From Prevotella sp. (GTDB taxonomy: Bacteria > Bacteroidota > Bacteroidia > Bacteroidales > Bacteroidaceae), in NCBI GenBank assembly GCA_024680755.1, contig JAILBT010000111.1, positions 1-64,000 on the forward strand: a DNA stretch of 64,000 nt, written 5' to 3'. How positions within the stretch are numbered: position 1 is the stretch's first letter; each line of letters starts with the position of its first letter. This document shows, piece after piece, positions 1-9,359 of the stretch. The notes under the pieces are model-generated. The model saw nothing but the letters and a program-made list of their open reading frames with translations, ran no database searches and was not told the DNA's origin. A program made the position numbers and the translations under genes.

Positions 1-448
1 TGATGCGTTGGTTGATCCAAGCCTCGCTATACCCCAGGCGCCTGTAGTCGGCTATGGCTTGGTCAATGCTCAGTTCAGGGTCTTGCATCTGGTCAAGGCG
101 CTGTCTGGCCACCAGTGCCATCCACTGCTTGAAGGGCTCGGCCTTGGGCGAAGGAACAGACTGAATGATACGGAAAAGCTGCTCGGTATCAGCCACATCC
201 GTCAGACGCATTTTGCCGTCGGCAGCGCGAAGTTTCAACTGGTGACAATTTGTCACCGTTTCATTTCCTTCCTCTTTCAGACGTTGTTTCAGTTTATTCC
301 AATACTTACGTGCTGTCAGTGCACCTTTACTATCAGTCAGCACCCCACATACATCCACTACAGAGAAGTACCACTTCTCCTGCTCGTCGTCCCACACGGT
401 GCGCACCTTGCGCTCCTCGAACAGTTGTATCGCTTGTTTCTTGGTCAT
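1..448 (-). CDS. Bro-N / DNA-damage-inducible protein D-like protein, partial (C-terminus beyond the window start)
   Basis: Minus-strand translation from ATG at 448: MTKKQAIQLFEERKVRTVWDDEQEKWYFSVVDVCGVLTDSKGALTARKYWNKLKQRLKEEGNE...; WYFSVVDVCGVLT...ARKYWNKLKQRL matches the Bro-N pattern. Open at the window edge, so absent from the ORF track. Confidence 0.75.
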   Translation of the reverse strand, partial: MTKKQAIQLFEERKVRTVWDDEQEKWYFSVVDVCGVLTDSKGALTARKYWNKLKQRLKEEGNETVTNCHQLKLRAADGKMRLTDVADTEQLFRIIQSVPSPKAEPFKQWMALVARQRLDQMQDPELSIDQAIADYRRLGYSEAWINQRI

Positions 449-663
449 CGTTTTAAGCGTATCTTAAGTAGGTAACACTGAAATCACCCCCAGATGATCT
501 CTGTATTTCTTACCCTTGAATTTGCAAAATTACAAAAATTTTCCGAGACCACCGCAAGCGGGTATGGGTTTTTACACATTATTAATAGTAATGACACAGG
601 AGTTGACCTTAAAAAATCCCGATTCCCTTGCACACCTCGCGAAATCTTTTGTAGGCCGTCAAT

Positions 664-736
664 GTGTCAAGTGCCAGGCAATGCCGCCAGTGCGGATGGG
701 CAATGCCGCCAGTGCGGATGGGCAATGCCGCCAGTG
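664..736. repeat. Tandem ~22-nt repeat (ATGCCGCCAGTGCGGATGGGCA units)
   Basis: Successive copies of caatgccgccagtgcggatggg followed by a degenerate copy (ccgccagtgtagggg). Confidence 0.8.
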
Positions 737-910
737 TAGGGGCAGGCCCCGTGCCAGCCCGATGGCCCGTCAGGGCCAGTGTGCCTTTTATTTTAAGACA
801 ACACAAACAACCCGAACAACTTCTTAGGAAGAGATAAAACAGGGACAACATCCTGGGCGCAAGCGCCCATCCGCAACAACGCATCGGTGGTACGCGGTTT
901 GATCAGAATG

Positions 911-1025
911 GAGTTGAGGAGTTGGGGAGTTGAGGAGTTGAGGAGTTGAGGAGTTGGGGAGTTGAGGAGTGGGGAAGTTGGGGAGGGGGGGAGTTGGGGA
1001 GGTGGGGGGTTGGGGAGAGGAGGAG
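911..1025. repeat. 9-mer tandem array GAGTTGAGG/GAGTTGGGG grading into a G-run tract
   Basis: Visible repeats gagttgaggagttggggagttgaggag...ggggaagttggggagggggggagttggggaggtggggggttgggg. Confidence 0.9.
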
Positions 1026-1296
1026 TTGTTTACTTTTTTCGATTTTTCCGTCAGTTTAGGCAATATGCCTGACCGTTGCAGACACGATAGGTATAAGCTA
1101 TCTGACGTATGAGCTGTAAGACCCGCTCACTGGGTGTGGTTTCTTCTTGAGTAAAAATGTTCATAGGCAACCAGTGGTTTTTTATGTGTTCATATATGGT
1201 TAACGCAGCAACACAACTTTTATTTTACCTTTGTCAAGATATTTCTGCACCCTTTTTTTGTCGTTACGCAGAAAATATGTAATTTCGCGGCCGAAT

Positions 1297-2517
1297 ATGC
1301 ACAAAATCCTTAGACTCACCCTAACGCTGCTACTGATGGCGTGGCTGACAGGCACCATGCAGGCACGCCAGAGCTATACCCTGGTCATCGACGCCGGCCA
1401 CGGCGGCCACGACTCGGGTGCCAAAGGCGCGTTCTCGAAAGAGAAGGACATCAACCTGAAGGTGGCGCTGGTCTTCGGCAGGATGGTTGAGCAGCACTGC
1501 CCCGACGTGAAGGTGATATACACGCGCAAGACAGACGTGTTCGTGCCGCTCATACGGCGCGCCGAGATAGCCAACAAGAACCACGCCGACGTGTTCATCT
1601 CCATACACACCAACGCCATAGCAGGCCGCAAGCAGCTGCGCGGACTGGAGACATACACCATGGGCCTCAGACGCTCAGACGAGAAGCTGAGCGCAGCTCA
1701 AAGGGAGAACGACGTCATTCTGCTTGAGAAGGACTACCAGCAGCACTATGCCGGCTACGACCCGCGCTCGCCCGAGAGCCAGATCATGTTCGAGTTCATC
1801 AACGACCAGAACATGGAGGAGAGCGTCCGCCTGGCCAAGATGATTCAGCAGTGCGTGTGCAGCACGGCCGGCCGGCCCGACAAGGGCGTCAAGCAAGATG
1901 CCTTCCTCGTGCTGCGCGAGACGTCGATGCCCGCCTGTCTGGTAGAGCTGGGATATATCACCACGCCCGCAGAAGAGCGCATCCTCAACGACAAGGCCAA
2001 CATCACAGCCATAGGCAAGGGACTGTATCAAGCCTTCAGACAGTATAAGGAGAAGCGGCCCGTGGCCCTGCCCAAAGACAGCACCCCAAAGCCGGAGGCC
2101 GACGAGCCCGGCCAAGCAGGCGCGAAGGCACCAGCCGCGCCCATAGCCGATACGGACACAGCCCCAGCCACCGTGGACAAGGAGCAAGCCGACACAGAAG
2201 GACAGCCGCGACAGGAGCCTGCAGCCACGACAGGACAAACCGACCCACGACCCGTGTTCAAGGTGCAGATAAGAATGAGCGACCGCAGGCTGCGTGAGAA
2301 CCACCCCAGCTTCAAAGGGCTGAAGGGCATACAATGCTACCGCGAGGGCAAGGCATACAAATACACCTGCGGCGAGAGCACCGACTACCAAGAGATGTTG
2401 CGACTGCGACGCAAGTTGGCAAAGCAATTCCCACAGGCTTTCATCGTGGCCTTCATGGACGGACAACGAATGGAGCTGGACAAAGCCATACGCCTGTGGA
2501 GAGCCAAACGAGACTGA
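1297..2517 (+). CDS. N-acetylmuramoyl-L-alanine amidase (Amidase_3) with signal peptide
   Basis: YTLVIDAGHGGHDSGAKG...KEKDINLKVAL...VFISIHTNA...ACLVELGYITTPAEE motifs. Start chosen at MHKILRLTL, downstream of the ORF-track start. Confidence 0.9.
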   Translation: MHKILRLTLTLLLMAWLTGTMQARQSYTLVIDAGHGGHDSGAKGAFSKEKDINLKVALVFGRMVEQHCPDVKVIYTRKTDVFVPLIRRAEIANKNHADVFISIHTNAIAGRKQLRGLETYTMGLRRSDEKLSAAQRENDVILLEKDYQQHYAGYDPRSPESQIMFEFINDQNMEESVRLAKMIQQCVCSTAGRPDKGVKQDAFLVLRETSMPACLVELGYITTPAEERILNDKANITAIGKGLYQAFRQYKEKRPVALPKDSTPKPEADEPGQAGAKAPAAPIADTDTAPATVDKEQADTEGQPRQEPAATTGQTDPRPVFKVQIRMSDRRLRENHPSFKGLKGIQCYREGKAYKYTCGESTDYQEMLRLRRKLAKQFPQAFIVAFMDGQRMELDKAIRLWRAKRD

Positions 2518-2564
2518 AAACCCGTATAGTAACGTAGAATATTTCTTAAATTACAGTATTTTCT

Positions 2565-3467
2565 ATGAAGTCCATCTTCACCAAAGAAATAAAAGTGGCC
2601 TTCACCGCCGTCGTCGGACTGCTGGTGCTCTTCTTCGGCCTGCAGTTTCTGAAAGGCCTGTCGGTGAAAAAAGGTGCGTCCTACACCGTGGTGTTCACCG
2701 ACGTAAACGGACTGTCGCAGGGCAACCCCATCTATTGCAACGGCTACAAGGTGGGAACGGTGCTCGACGTCCACTACGACTTCAACGACATGACGCGCAT
2801 ACCCGTCACCTTCGGCCTTAACCCGCAGCTGAACGTGCCCGCCGGCAGCTATGCCGAGGTGGAGACCGACATGATGGGCAACGTGAAGATACTGCTCCAC
2901 ATGGGTCCCAACCCGCTGGCTCTGCTCCACCCCGGCGACACGCTGATGGGCCGCCAGGCATCGGGCCTGATGGACAAGGCCGCCGGCATGGTGCCACAGA
3001 TAGAACAGATGTTGCCCAAGCTGGACAGCATACTGACCGCTGTAAACACCCTGATGAACGACCCGGCCCTCAGAAGCGCCCTGCACAATGTCGATGCCAC
3101 CACACAGCAGCTCAACGCCACCACCACACAGCTGGCACAGCTCAGCCGCGAGCTGAACAGGCAGGTGCCCGCCATCATGCAGCACGCCGACGGCACGCTG
3201 GCCAACACCGAGCAGCTGACAGCCCGCCTGAACACAATAGACGTCAGCGGCACTATGGCCAGCGTGCAGCGCACGCTGAACAATGTGGAGCAGATGACGG
3301 CTGCCATCAACAGCCGCGAAGGCACGCTGGGACTGCTGTTGCACGACACGTCGCTCTACGACAACATGAACAACACCATGAAAGATGCCGACGCGCTGAT
3401 GCAGGACCTAAAGCTCAATCCCAAGCGCTATGTGCATTTCTCTGTCTTCGGAAAAAAGGCAAAGTGA
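2565..3467 (+). CDS. MlaD/MCE-family protein, ABC-type lipid transporter substrate-binding component
   Basis: N-terminal TM followed by an MCE domain (GASYTVVFTDVNGLSQGNPIYCNGYKVGTV); follows the amidase gene. Confidence 0.88.
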   Translation: MKSIFTKEIKVAFTAVVGLLVLFFGLQFLKGLSVKKGASYTVVFTDVNGLSQGNPIYCNGYKVGTVLDVHYDFNDMTRIPVTFGLNPQLNVPAGSYAEVETDMMGNVKILLHMGPNPLALLHPGDTLMGRQASGLMDKAAGMVPQIEQMLPKLDSILTAVNTLMNDPALRSALHNVDATTQQLNATTTQLAQLSRELNRQVPAIMQHADGTLANTEQLTARLNTIDVSGTMASVQRTLNNVEQMTAAINSREGTLGLLLHDTSLYDNMNNTMKDADALMQDLKLNPKRYVHFSVFGKKAK

Positions 3468-3473
3468 CAAAGC

Positions 3474-3517
3474 ACATTAAACATTAAACATTAAACATTA
3501 AACATTAAACATTAAAC
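3474..3517. repeat. 7-mer tandem array (CATTAAA)n
   Basis: acattaaacattaaacattaaacattaaacattaaac seen directly. Confidence 0.95.
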
Positions 3518-3518
3518 A

Positions 3519-3619
3519 ATTCAAGTTTCGCAAACATGAATGTACCGTGCACAAACGCCCTGAAAGGGCAACGAGCGGCCAGCCCAGGGCGTGCCTTTCG
3601 GAGTTTGCGAAACTTGAAT
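3519..3619. repeat. 101-bp element bounded by 17-bp perfect inverted repeats
   Basis: ATTCAAGTTTCGCAAAC (3519-3535) and GTTTGCGAAACTTGAAT (3603-3619) are exact reverse complements; the interior holds GCCCTGAAAGGGC. Confidence 0.85.
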
Positions 3620-3629
3620 AAACAATAAA

Positions 3630-3738
3630 AATTAAGAATTAAGAATTAACTGCTGTCGTAGTAATTCTTAATTCTTAATTTTTAATTCTTAATTTTTAAT
3701 TCTTAATTTTTAATTCTTAATTTTTAATTCTTAATTTT
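3630..3738. repeat. AT-rich 7/14-15-mer array (TTAATTCTTAATTTT)n
   Basis: aattaagaattaagaatt ... ttaattcttaatttttaattcttaatttttaattc. Confidence 0.9.
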
Positions 3739-3746
3739 ATCTAAGG

Positions 3747-4214
3747 TCAGGCCCGCGAGATTTTGTCCACGCGCAGCTTGATTATGCCCCGCGGAATCTT
3801 CACCTCCACGATGTCGCCCACCTTATGGTTCAGCAGTCCCTGCGCAATGGGGGTCTGTATGCTTATCTTCCCCTCCCTCAGGTTCGACTCATTCTCCGAC
3901 ACGATGGTGTATGTCATGTGGGCCTTGTTGGCCATGTTTGTCATCTCCACCTTGGTCAGTATCTGCACCTGATCGGTCGATAGTCGCGACGTATCGACTA
4001 TCTTTGCCTCCTGTATGGCTTTCTTCATCTGGTTGATCTTATCCTCCAGATGGGCCTGCGCCTCTTTGGCGGCTTCATACTCAGAGTTCTCGCTCAGGTC
4101 GCCCTTGTCGCGGGCCTCGGCGATGGCAGCGCTGGCCTTGGGCCGTTCCACGGCCTCCAGACGCTGCAGTTCGGCTATCATCTTGTCATAGCCTTCTTGC
4201 GACATGTATCCCAT
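3747..4214 (-). CDS. greA: Transcription elongation factor GreA
   Basis: MGYMSQEGYDKMIAELQRLEAVERPKASAAIAEARDKGDLSENSEYEAAKEAQ; GreA coiled-coil signature. Confidence 0.95.
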   Translation of the reverse strand: MGYMSQEGYDKMIAELQRLEAVERPKASAAIAEARDKGDLSENSEYEAAKEAQAHLEDKINQMKKAIQEAKIVDTSRLSTDQVQILTKVEMTNMANKAHMTYTIVSENESNLREGKISIQTPIAQGLLNHKVGDIVEVKIPRGIIKLRVDKISRA

Positions 4215-4469
4215 TGTCTTTACTTTTTTGTTGTTTTAGTCAGTTAGCGCTTCTACTTGAGGTAGAAAAACAAAAGACCGCCGTCGTCACTGATGACCAC
4301 GGCCTGCCCCTTGCCCACACCATGTAGGAACATTTCAGACGCAAAGGTACGCCTTTTCTTTGAGACCACCAAATTTTAAGCCATTATTTTTCTTTCGCTC
4401 CGCGTTGGCCGCAGCTCAGACAAGCACGATGTGACGAATGTTTTCGCGCCGTAAGGTTGCTGACACCCA

Positions 4470-4960
4470 AAGTAGGGGCAGGCCCTGTGCCAGCCCGATT
4501 GCCCTGAAAGGGCAAAAGCGTTGCTCACAAATAATTCTTTTGCCCTTACAGGGCGTGGGCTACGCCGTCTATTACCCAGGGCGTTCTTGCCTTGCAAGCG
4601 ACCAGAGGTCGAGCGGCCCTGGGCTAACAGCTCATTGCCCCTTCGGGGCGCTATCGGATAATTGCGGATAATCATTAAAAAAATAACAGGAAAAGGCAGC
4701 CTGCCAATTCTCTGTCGTAAAGCAATGTCGTATCGGCGGTACAATATAGGCCCCGCCAAGGTACAAAACAGGCCCCGTCAGGGTACAAAACAGGCCCCGT
4801 CAGGGTTTTTGCTTGTAGCCGAAAAGCCTTGCGCTTGTAGCCGAAAAGCCTTTCGCCTGTAAGCGAAAAGCCTTTCGCCTGTAGGCAAAAACCTTCGCTT
4901 GCCCAGTGTAAGGCACTGCCGCAGTAGTGGCAGGCCCTGTGCCAGCGCCCAAACTGACAT
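4470..4960. repeat. Composite intergenic repeat patch (GTAGGGGCAGGCCCTGTGCCAGCCCGAT, GCCCTGAAAGGGC, and CAGGCCCCGTCAGGGTACAAAA / GCTTGTAGCCGAAAAGCC tandem units)
   Basis: Direct tandem and dispersed copies seen; related copies near 735-765 and 3555-3590. Confidence 0.7.
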
Positions 4961-5066
4961 AAGTCATACGCACACAGGATGAATAATTTTGATTGATTTA
5001 AGTCAAAAAGGTGTCAACCGAACAATATTTTAGATGATTTTGTTTGGCTATTTCACAAAAACCCCA

Positions 5067-5074
5067 TACCTTTG
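5067..5074 (+). promoter_or_regulatory. Bacteroidota -7-type box TACCTTTG
   Basis: Matches TAnnTTTG; starts a short stretch that ends in a hairpin-T-tract. Confidence 0.55.
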
Positions 5075-5079
5075 CACCG

Positions 5080-5147
5080 TGTTTTTCATAGTATTAGATT
5101 TAAGGTTAACAAAAGGTTGGGTCTCAGCGGAGACCCTTTTTTATTTT
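5080..5147 (+). ncRNA. Candidate short RNA between a TAnnTTTG box and an intrinsic terminator
   Basis: TACCTTTGCACC then GTGTTTTTCATAGTATTAGATTTAAGGTTAACAAAAGGTTGGGTCTCAGCGGAGACCCTTTTTTATTTT; no ORF. Confidence 0.5.
5119..5147 (+). terminator. Intrinsic terminator GGGTCTC-AGCG-GAGACCC-TTTTTTATTTT
   Basis: Perfect 7-bp stem plus T-tract; abuts the mfd stop codon on the other strand. Confidence 0.8.
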
Positions 5148-8100
5148 AGCTCTCCGCGTTCGCCATTTCCTTCATTATTTTCACGGCTGCCTCGACGGTA
5201 GGCACGTCGGTGACATACATCGAACGATGTCCGTTCTGCTCGCGCAGCTGGCAGCGTCGGGCGTTGCGTGCCACATAGCTGAGAATGTTGCCGAAGGTAT
5301 CGCTCTGGTAGAACGGACTGCTGTCGGCCTTCACGAAATAGAGGAACATACGCTGCTGCTTGAGCATGACCTGCTCGCAGCCCAAATGCTTTCCCAAGCG
5401 TCGCAGCACGACCACCTGCATCAGCTCCTCTGCCTGTGGCGGCACGGGGCCGAAGCGGTCCTCGAGCCGCTGGCGGTATGCCAGCAGCGCGTCGTCGGTC
5501 TCGATGTTGTCCAGTTCGCGGTAGAGCAGCATACGCTCTGAGTCGGTGGGCACATAGGTGTCAGGAAAATACATCTCCAGGTCGCTGTCCAGGGTGCAGT
5601 CGCTCACGAAGGCCGTCTGCCGGCTGAAGGGTGAGCGGTATGCCGCCGCTTCTGCTTCAGCATCTGCCCGTGACGCACGTCCGTTGCCGTGTTGGCTCTG
5701 CTGGCTGGCAGACCTTTCACCATTCGTTTTCAGACCTTCTTTGTCGCTCACCTCATTTCTGAGCTCGGTCATAGCCTCGTTCAGTATCTTCTGATACGTC
5801 TCGTAGCCCAGGTCAGAGATGAAGCCACTCTGCTCGGCCCCCAGCATGTTGCCGGCGCCGCGTATGTCCAGGTCTTGCATGGCGATGTGTATGCCCGAAC
5901 CCAGTCCGGAGAAATTCTCCAGCGCCTCCAGTCGTCTGCGGCTGTCCACGGGCAGCGCCGACAGCGGGGGTGCCAGCAGGTAGCAGAAGGCCTTGCGGTT
6001 GCCGCGGCCCACGCGTCCGCGCATCTGGTGCAGGTCAGACAGTCCGAAGTTATGCGCACCGTTGATGATGATGGTGTTGGCGTTGGGTATATCGATGCCG
6101 TTCTCGACGATGGTGGTCGAGAGCAGCACGTCGGAGTCGTGATTGGCAAAGTCGAGTATGACCTGCTCCAGCTCGGCCGGCGGCATCTGTCCGTGGCCGA
6201 TGGCCACGCGCGCATCGGGTACATATTTATTTATGAGCTCCTTCAGGTGTGGCAGGTCAGAGATACGGTTATTGACGAAATAGACCTGCCCGTTGCGCGA
6301 CAGCTCGAAGTTGACGGCCTCGGCGATGATATCGGCCGAGAAGATGTGTATCTCCGTCTGTATGGGATAGCGGTTTGGCGGTGGTGTCTGCATGACGCTC
6401 AGGTCGCGCGCCCCGACGAGCGAGAACTGCAGTGTGCGCGGTATGGGTGTGGCGCTCATGGTGAGCGTATCCACGTTGGTCTTCATCTGTCGCAGCTTCT
6501 CTTTGACGGCCACGCCGAACTTCTGTTCCTCGTCGATGATGAGTAGTCCCAGGTCGTGGAAGCGCACCGTCTTACCAATCAGCTTGTGCGTGCCTATCAG
6601 TATGTCTATCTTTCCCTCGGCCAGGTCGGCCAGCAGTTGCTTGGTCTGTCTGGTGCCCCGCGCCCTTGAGAGATACTCCACCCTGACGGGCATGTCGCGC
6701 AGGCGGCTGCTGAAGGTGCGGTAGTGCTGGTAGGCCAGCACCGTTGTCGGCACAAGCACGGCCGTCTGCTTGCCGTCGGTGGCAGCCTTGAAAGCGGCTC
6801 GCACGGCCACCTCCGTCTTGCCGAAGCCCACGTCGCCGCACACCAGCCGGTCCATTGGCCGCGGTCGCTCCATGTCGGCTTTCACGTCTTGCGTGGCCTT
6901 CATCTGGTCGGGAGTGTCCTCATAGAGGAACGACGCTTCGAGCGCCTGCTGCAAGTAGCCGTCGGGACTGTATGCGAAGCCGCGCTGCCGCTGCCGGCTG
7001 GCATACAGGCGTATCAGGTCGCGCGCAATGTCCTTGATGTGCTGCTTGGTGCGCTCCTTCATGCGCTCCCACTGTCCGGTGCCGAGTGTGCTCAGGCGCG
7101 GCGGCTGGCCACCCTCCTGCCCCTTGTATTTCGACACCTTGTGCAGAGCGTGTATGCTGACATAGATGGCGTCGCCCCGCTGATAGACAATCTTGATCAT
7201 CTCCTGATAGGCTGTGGTCTGCCCTGCCCCACCCGCCGGCCGCACTCCGGCCTGCGGTATCGGCAGGCGCACCAGTCCGCCGAAGCGTCCTATGCCGTGG
7301 TCGATGTGCACGATGTAGTCGCCGGGTTCAAACTGCTGCAGCTCCTTCAGCGTGAGTGCCACCTTGCCGCTGCGGGCGTGCTCGCTGCGCAGGCTGTACT
7401 TGTGGAAGCGGTCGAAGATCTGATGGTCGGTGAAAGCGCACGCCCGGGCATCGTCGCAGACGAAGCCCTCGTGCAGCGTGCTGTCGATGGGCTGAAAGGC
7501 GATGTCGCCCGTTCCTTTCTGCTTCAGCTCGTCACTCTCGAGTATCTCTTTGAGTCGCTCCTGCTGCTTGCGGCTGTCGGCCAGTATGTATATGTCGTAG
7601 CCGCGCAGACGGTAGTCGTCGAGCGTCTTGGCCAGCAGCTCAAAATTCTTATGGAACAGTGGCTGCGGAGCTGTCGAGAAGGCTATTGCCGTCGTGCTTC
7701 GTCCCGGTGTCTGCGGCTTTATGGCCTCTGCCGCCGTCAGCTCTATATGTCGCAGTCGGGCCACGTCCTGATTCCATTGTCCGGGCTGGATGAGCTGGCT
7801 CTCGGCCCGCATGGCCTTCACCATCTCTGCCCTGTCCACCTCGGGTGCGTCGGCCAGGCGCTCCTCGATGGCCTGTGCCGAGAAGCCCTCGCGGTAGCAT
7901 CGCTCGACGACGTCGGCCACATAGCGGAAGTTCTTCGCCACCACCAGCGCTCCGTCGGGCAGGAAGGTCAGCAGCGACACCTTGTCTTGCCGTCCGGCCA
8001 TCTCGGGCACAATGTCCACCGCGTCGCGCTGTTCGCTCGAGAGCTGCGTCTCTACCTCGAACGAGCGGAGCGAGTCAACCTCGTTGCCGAAGAAGTCGAT

Positions 8101-8718
8101 ACGGCACGGCTGTTCGGCGCTGAAGCTATACACGTCGAGCAGGCTGCCGCGCGTGGCAAACTGCCCGGGTTCGTACACATAGTCCACCTCTCGGAAGCCC
8201 CACTGCCTGAGCGTGTCTGTCAGCCTATCCACATCGGCCGTCTGCCCCCTCTGCAGGTGCATGGTGCTGTCGGCCAGCTGCCGCTTCGAGACGACCAGCT
8301 CGGCCACGGCCTCAGGATAGGTGACGACATAGAGCGGCGCTCCGGCGCGCTCTGTCGTCAGCCGTGCCAGCACCTCGGTGCGCAGCACCTCGTTGGCGGC
8401 ATCGCGCTGTCCGTACTTGATGGCGCGCCGGTAGCTGCCCGGCATGAAGAGCACGCGCTGCTGTCCGAGCAGCTGCGACAGGTCGTGATAGAAGTAACCG
8501 GCCTCGTCGGCATCCTGGAGTATAAACAGCAGCACAGCCTGCCGACCGCCGTCGGTGGCGGTCAGCAGGCTGTCTGCACTGCCGAAAACCATCGCTGCCG
8601 CAGAACCTGTCAGGCCCTGCAGCGCCACGTCGCCGCCATCGGGCGACACTATGGTCTCAGCCAGCTGCTTCACCTGCGGCAGCCGGGCAAAGCGCTGAGA
8701 CAGTTCGGCCAGCGTCAT
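5146..8718 (-). CDS. mfd: Transcription-repair coupling factor Mfd
   Basis: 1190 aa; UvrB-interaction, CarD-like and helicase regions (RPMDRLVCGDVGFGKTEVAVRAAFKA, LLIIDEEQKFGV, MSATPIPRTLQFSL, HQMRGRVGR). Confidence 0.97.
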   Translation of the reverse strand: MTLAELSQRFARLPQVKQLAETIVSPDGGDVALQGLTGSAAAMVFGSADSLLTATDGGRQAVLLFILQDADEAGYFYHDLSQLLGQQRVLFMPGSYRRAIKYGQRDAANEVLRTEVLARLTTERAGAPLYVVTYPEAVAELVVSKRQLADSTMHLQRGQTADVDRLTDTLRQWGFREVDYVYEPGQFATRGSLLDVYSFSAEQPCRIDFFGNEVDSLRSFEVETQLSSEQRDAVDIVPEMAGRQDKVSLLTFLPDGALVVAKNFRYVADVVERCYREGFSAQAIEERLADAPEVDRAEMVKAMRAESQLIQPGQWNQDVARLRHIELTAAEAIKPQTPGRSTTAIAFSTAPQPLFHKNFELLAKTLDDYRLRGYDIYILADSRKQQERLKEILESDELKQKGTGDIAFQPIDSTLHEGFVCDDARACAFTDHQIFDRFHKYSLRSEHARSGKVALTLKELQQFEPGDYIVHIDHGIGRFGGLVRLPIPQAGVRPAGGAGQTTAYQEMIKIVYQRGDAIYVSIHALHKVSKYKGQEGGQPPRLSTLGTGQWERMKERTKQHIKDIARDLIRLYASRQRQRGFAYSPDGYLQQALEASFLYEDTPDQMKATQDVKADMERPRPMDRLVCGDVGFGKTEVAVRAAFKAATDGKQTAVLVPTTVLAYQHYRTFSSRLRDMPVRVEYLSRARGTRQTKQLLADLAEGKIDILIGTHKLIGKTVRFHDLGLLIIDEEQKFGVAVKEKLRQMKTNVDTLTMSATPIPRTLQFSLVGARDLSVMQTPPPNRYPIQTEIHIFSADIIAEAVNFELSRNGQVYFVNNRISDLPHLKELINKYVPDARVAIGHGQMPPAELEQVILDFANHDSDVLLSTTIVENGIDIPNANTIIINGAHNFGLSDLHQMRGRVGRGNRKAFCYLLAPPLSALPVDSRRRLEALENFSGLGSGIHIAMQDLDIRGAGNMLGAEQSGFISDLGYETYQKILNEAMTELRNEVSDKEGLKTNGERSASQQSQHGNGRASRADAEAEAAAYRSPFSRQTAFVSDCTLDSDLEMYFPDTYVPTDSERMLLYRELDNIETDDALLAYRQRLEDRFGPVPPQAEELMQVVVLRRLGKHLGCEQVMLKQQRMFLYFVKADSSPFYQSDTFGNILSYVARNARRCQLREQNGHRSMYVTDVPTVEAAVKIMKEMANAES

Positions 8719-9353
8719 TCGGCAACCAGTGGTGTGGCGGCCTCGGCCGCTGCCTGTTCAGCGGCGGCCTGCTCGGCCTCTTTCCGCGCGTGGCGGCGGT
8801 TGAGGTAGTATTTCGTCTCGTTGATATATTCCGTCACGCCGTAGAGCAGCAGGCACCAGCCCAGGATCAGCAGCGGCATCTGCGCCGTCTGCATGGGATA
8901 GAGAATGACGAACAGTCCGGTCAGCAGCAGCACCGCCGGACATACGACGAAGGCCCAAGCCACGGTCGGTATGCGCCGCGCACTGATGAACGACACTATC
9001 TGCAGGCCGGCGGCCATCACCACCACGGCGCCAATGATGTACATCAGCCACGAGATGAACACGCGGGGCATCAGGGCCAGTATCAGCCCCAGCAGCACGC
9101 TGCCGATGCCCACTATGGGGAACATGGGCTTCTGCCCGGCTATCTGCCGGCCCTGAGCGTCGAACACAGCCACGTCGGTGGCCTCTTTGCGAGCAACAAT
9201 ATATGTGGCGATACTGCCCACGCCCGAGATTAGAAACAACACGCCGATGGCAATAGTGATGCCCACCATCGTGTTGTCGGGGAAGCGTATCAGCAGCAGG
9301 CCCATCACAATGGCGCATAAGGCGCGGAACACATAGCTTTGAAAGAATTTCAT
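8715..9353 (-). CDS. HdeD/DUF308-like multi-TM membrane protein
   Basis: Start placed at MKFFQSYVFRALCAIVMGLLLIRFPDNTMVGITIAIGVLFLISG; the longer track ORF would translate the intergenic 9-mer array and overlap the fumarase. Confidence 0.75.
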   Translation of the reverse strand: MKFFQSYVFRALCAIVMGLLLIRFPDNTMVGITIAIGVLFLISGVGSIATYIVARKEATDVAVFDAQGRQIAGQKPMFPIVGIGSVLLGLILALMPRVFISWLMYIIGAVVVMAAGLQIVSFISARRIPTVAWAFVVCPAVLLLTGLFVILYPMQTAQMPLLILGWCLLLYGVTEYINETKYYLNRRHARKEAEQAAAEQAAAEAATPLVAE

Positions 9354-9359
9354 CGTTGT

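Noticed and set aside
609-1063. Small minus ORFs encoding TPQLPNSSTPQL-type repeats
   Set aside because: Direct translation of the G-rich nonamer array; no supporting evidence of coding.
4376-4759. 127-aa minus ORF and other small ORFs in the greA-mfd gap
   Set aside because: Lie across repeat fragments; no start context or domain; composition matches repeats.
6724-8808. 694-aa plus-strand ORF opposite mfd
   Set aside because: Exactly antisense to a well-supported mfd; long antisense ORFs are expected from the codon bias here, and the translation has no recognisable domain.
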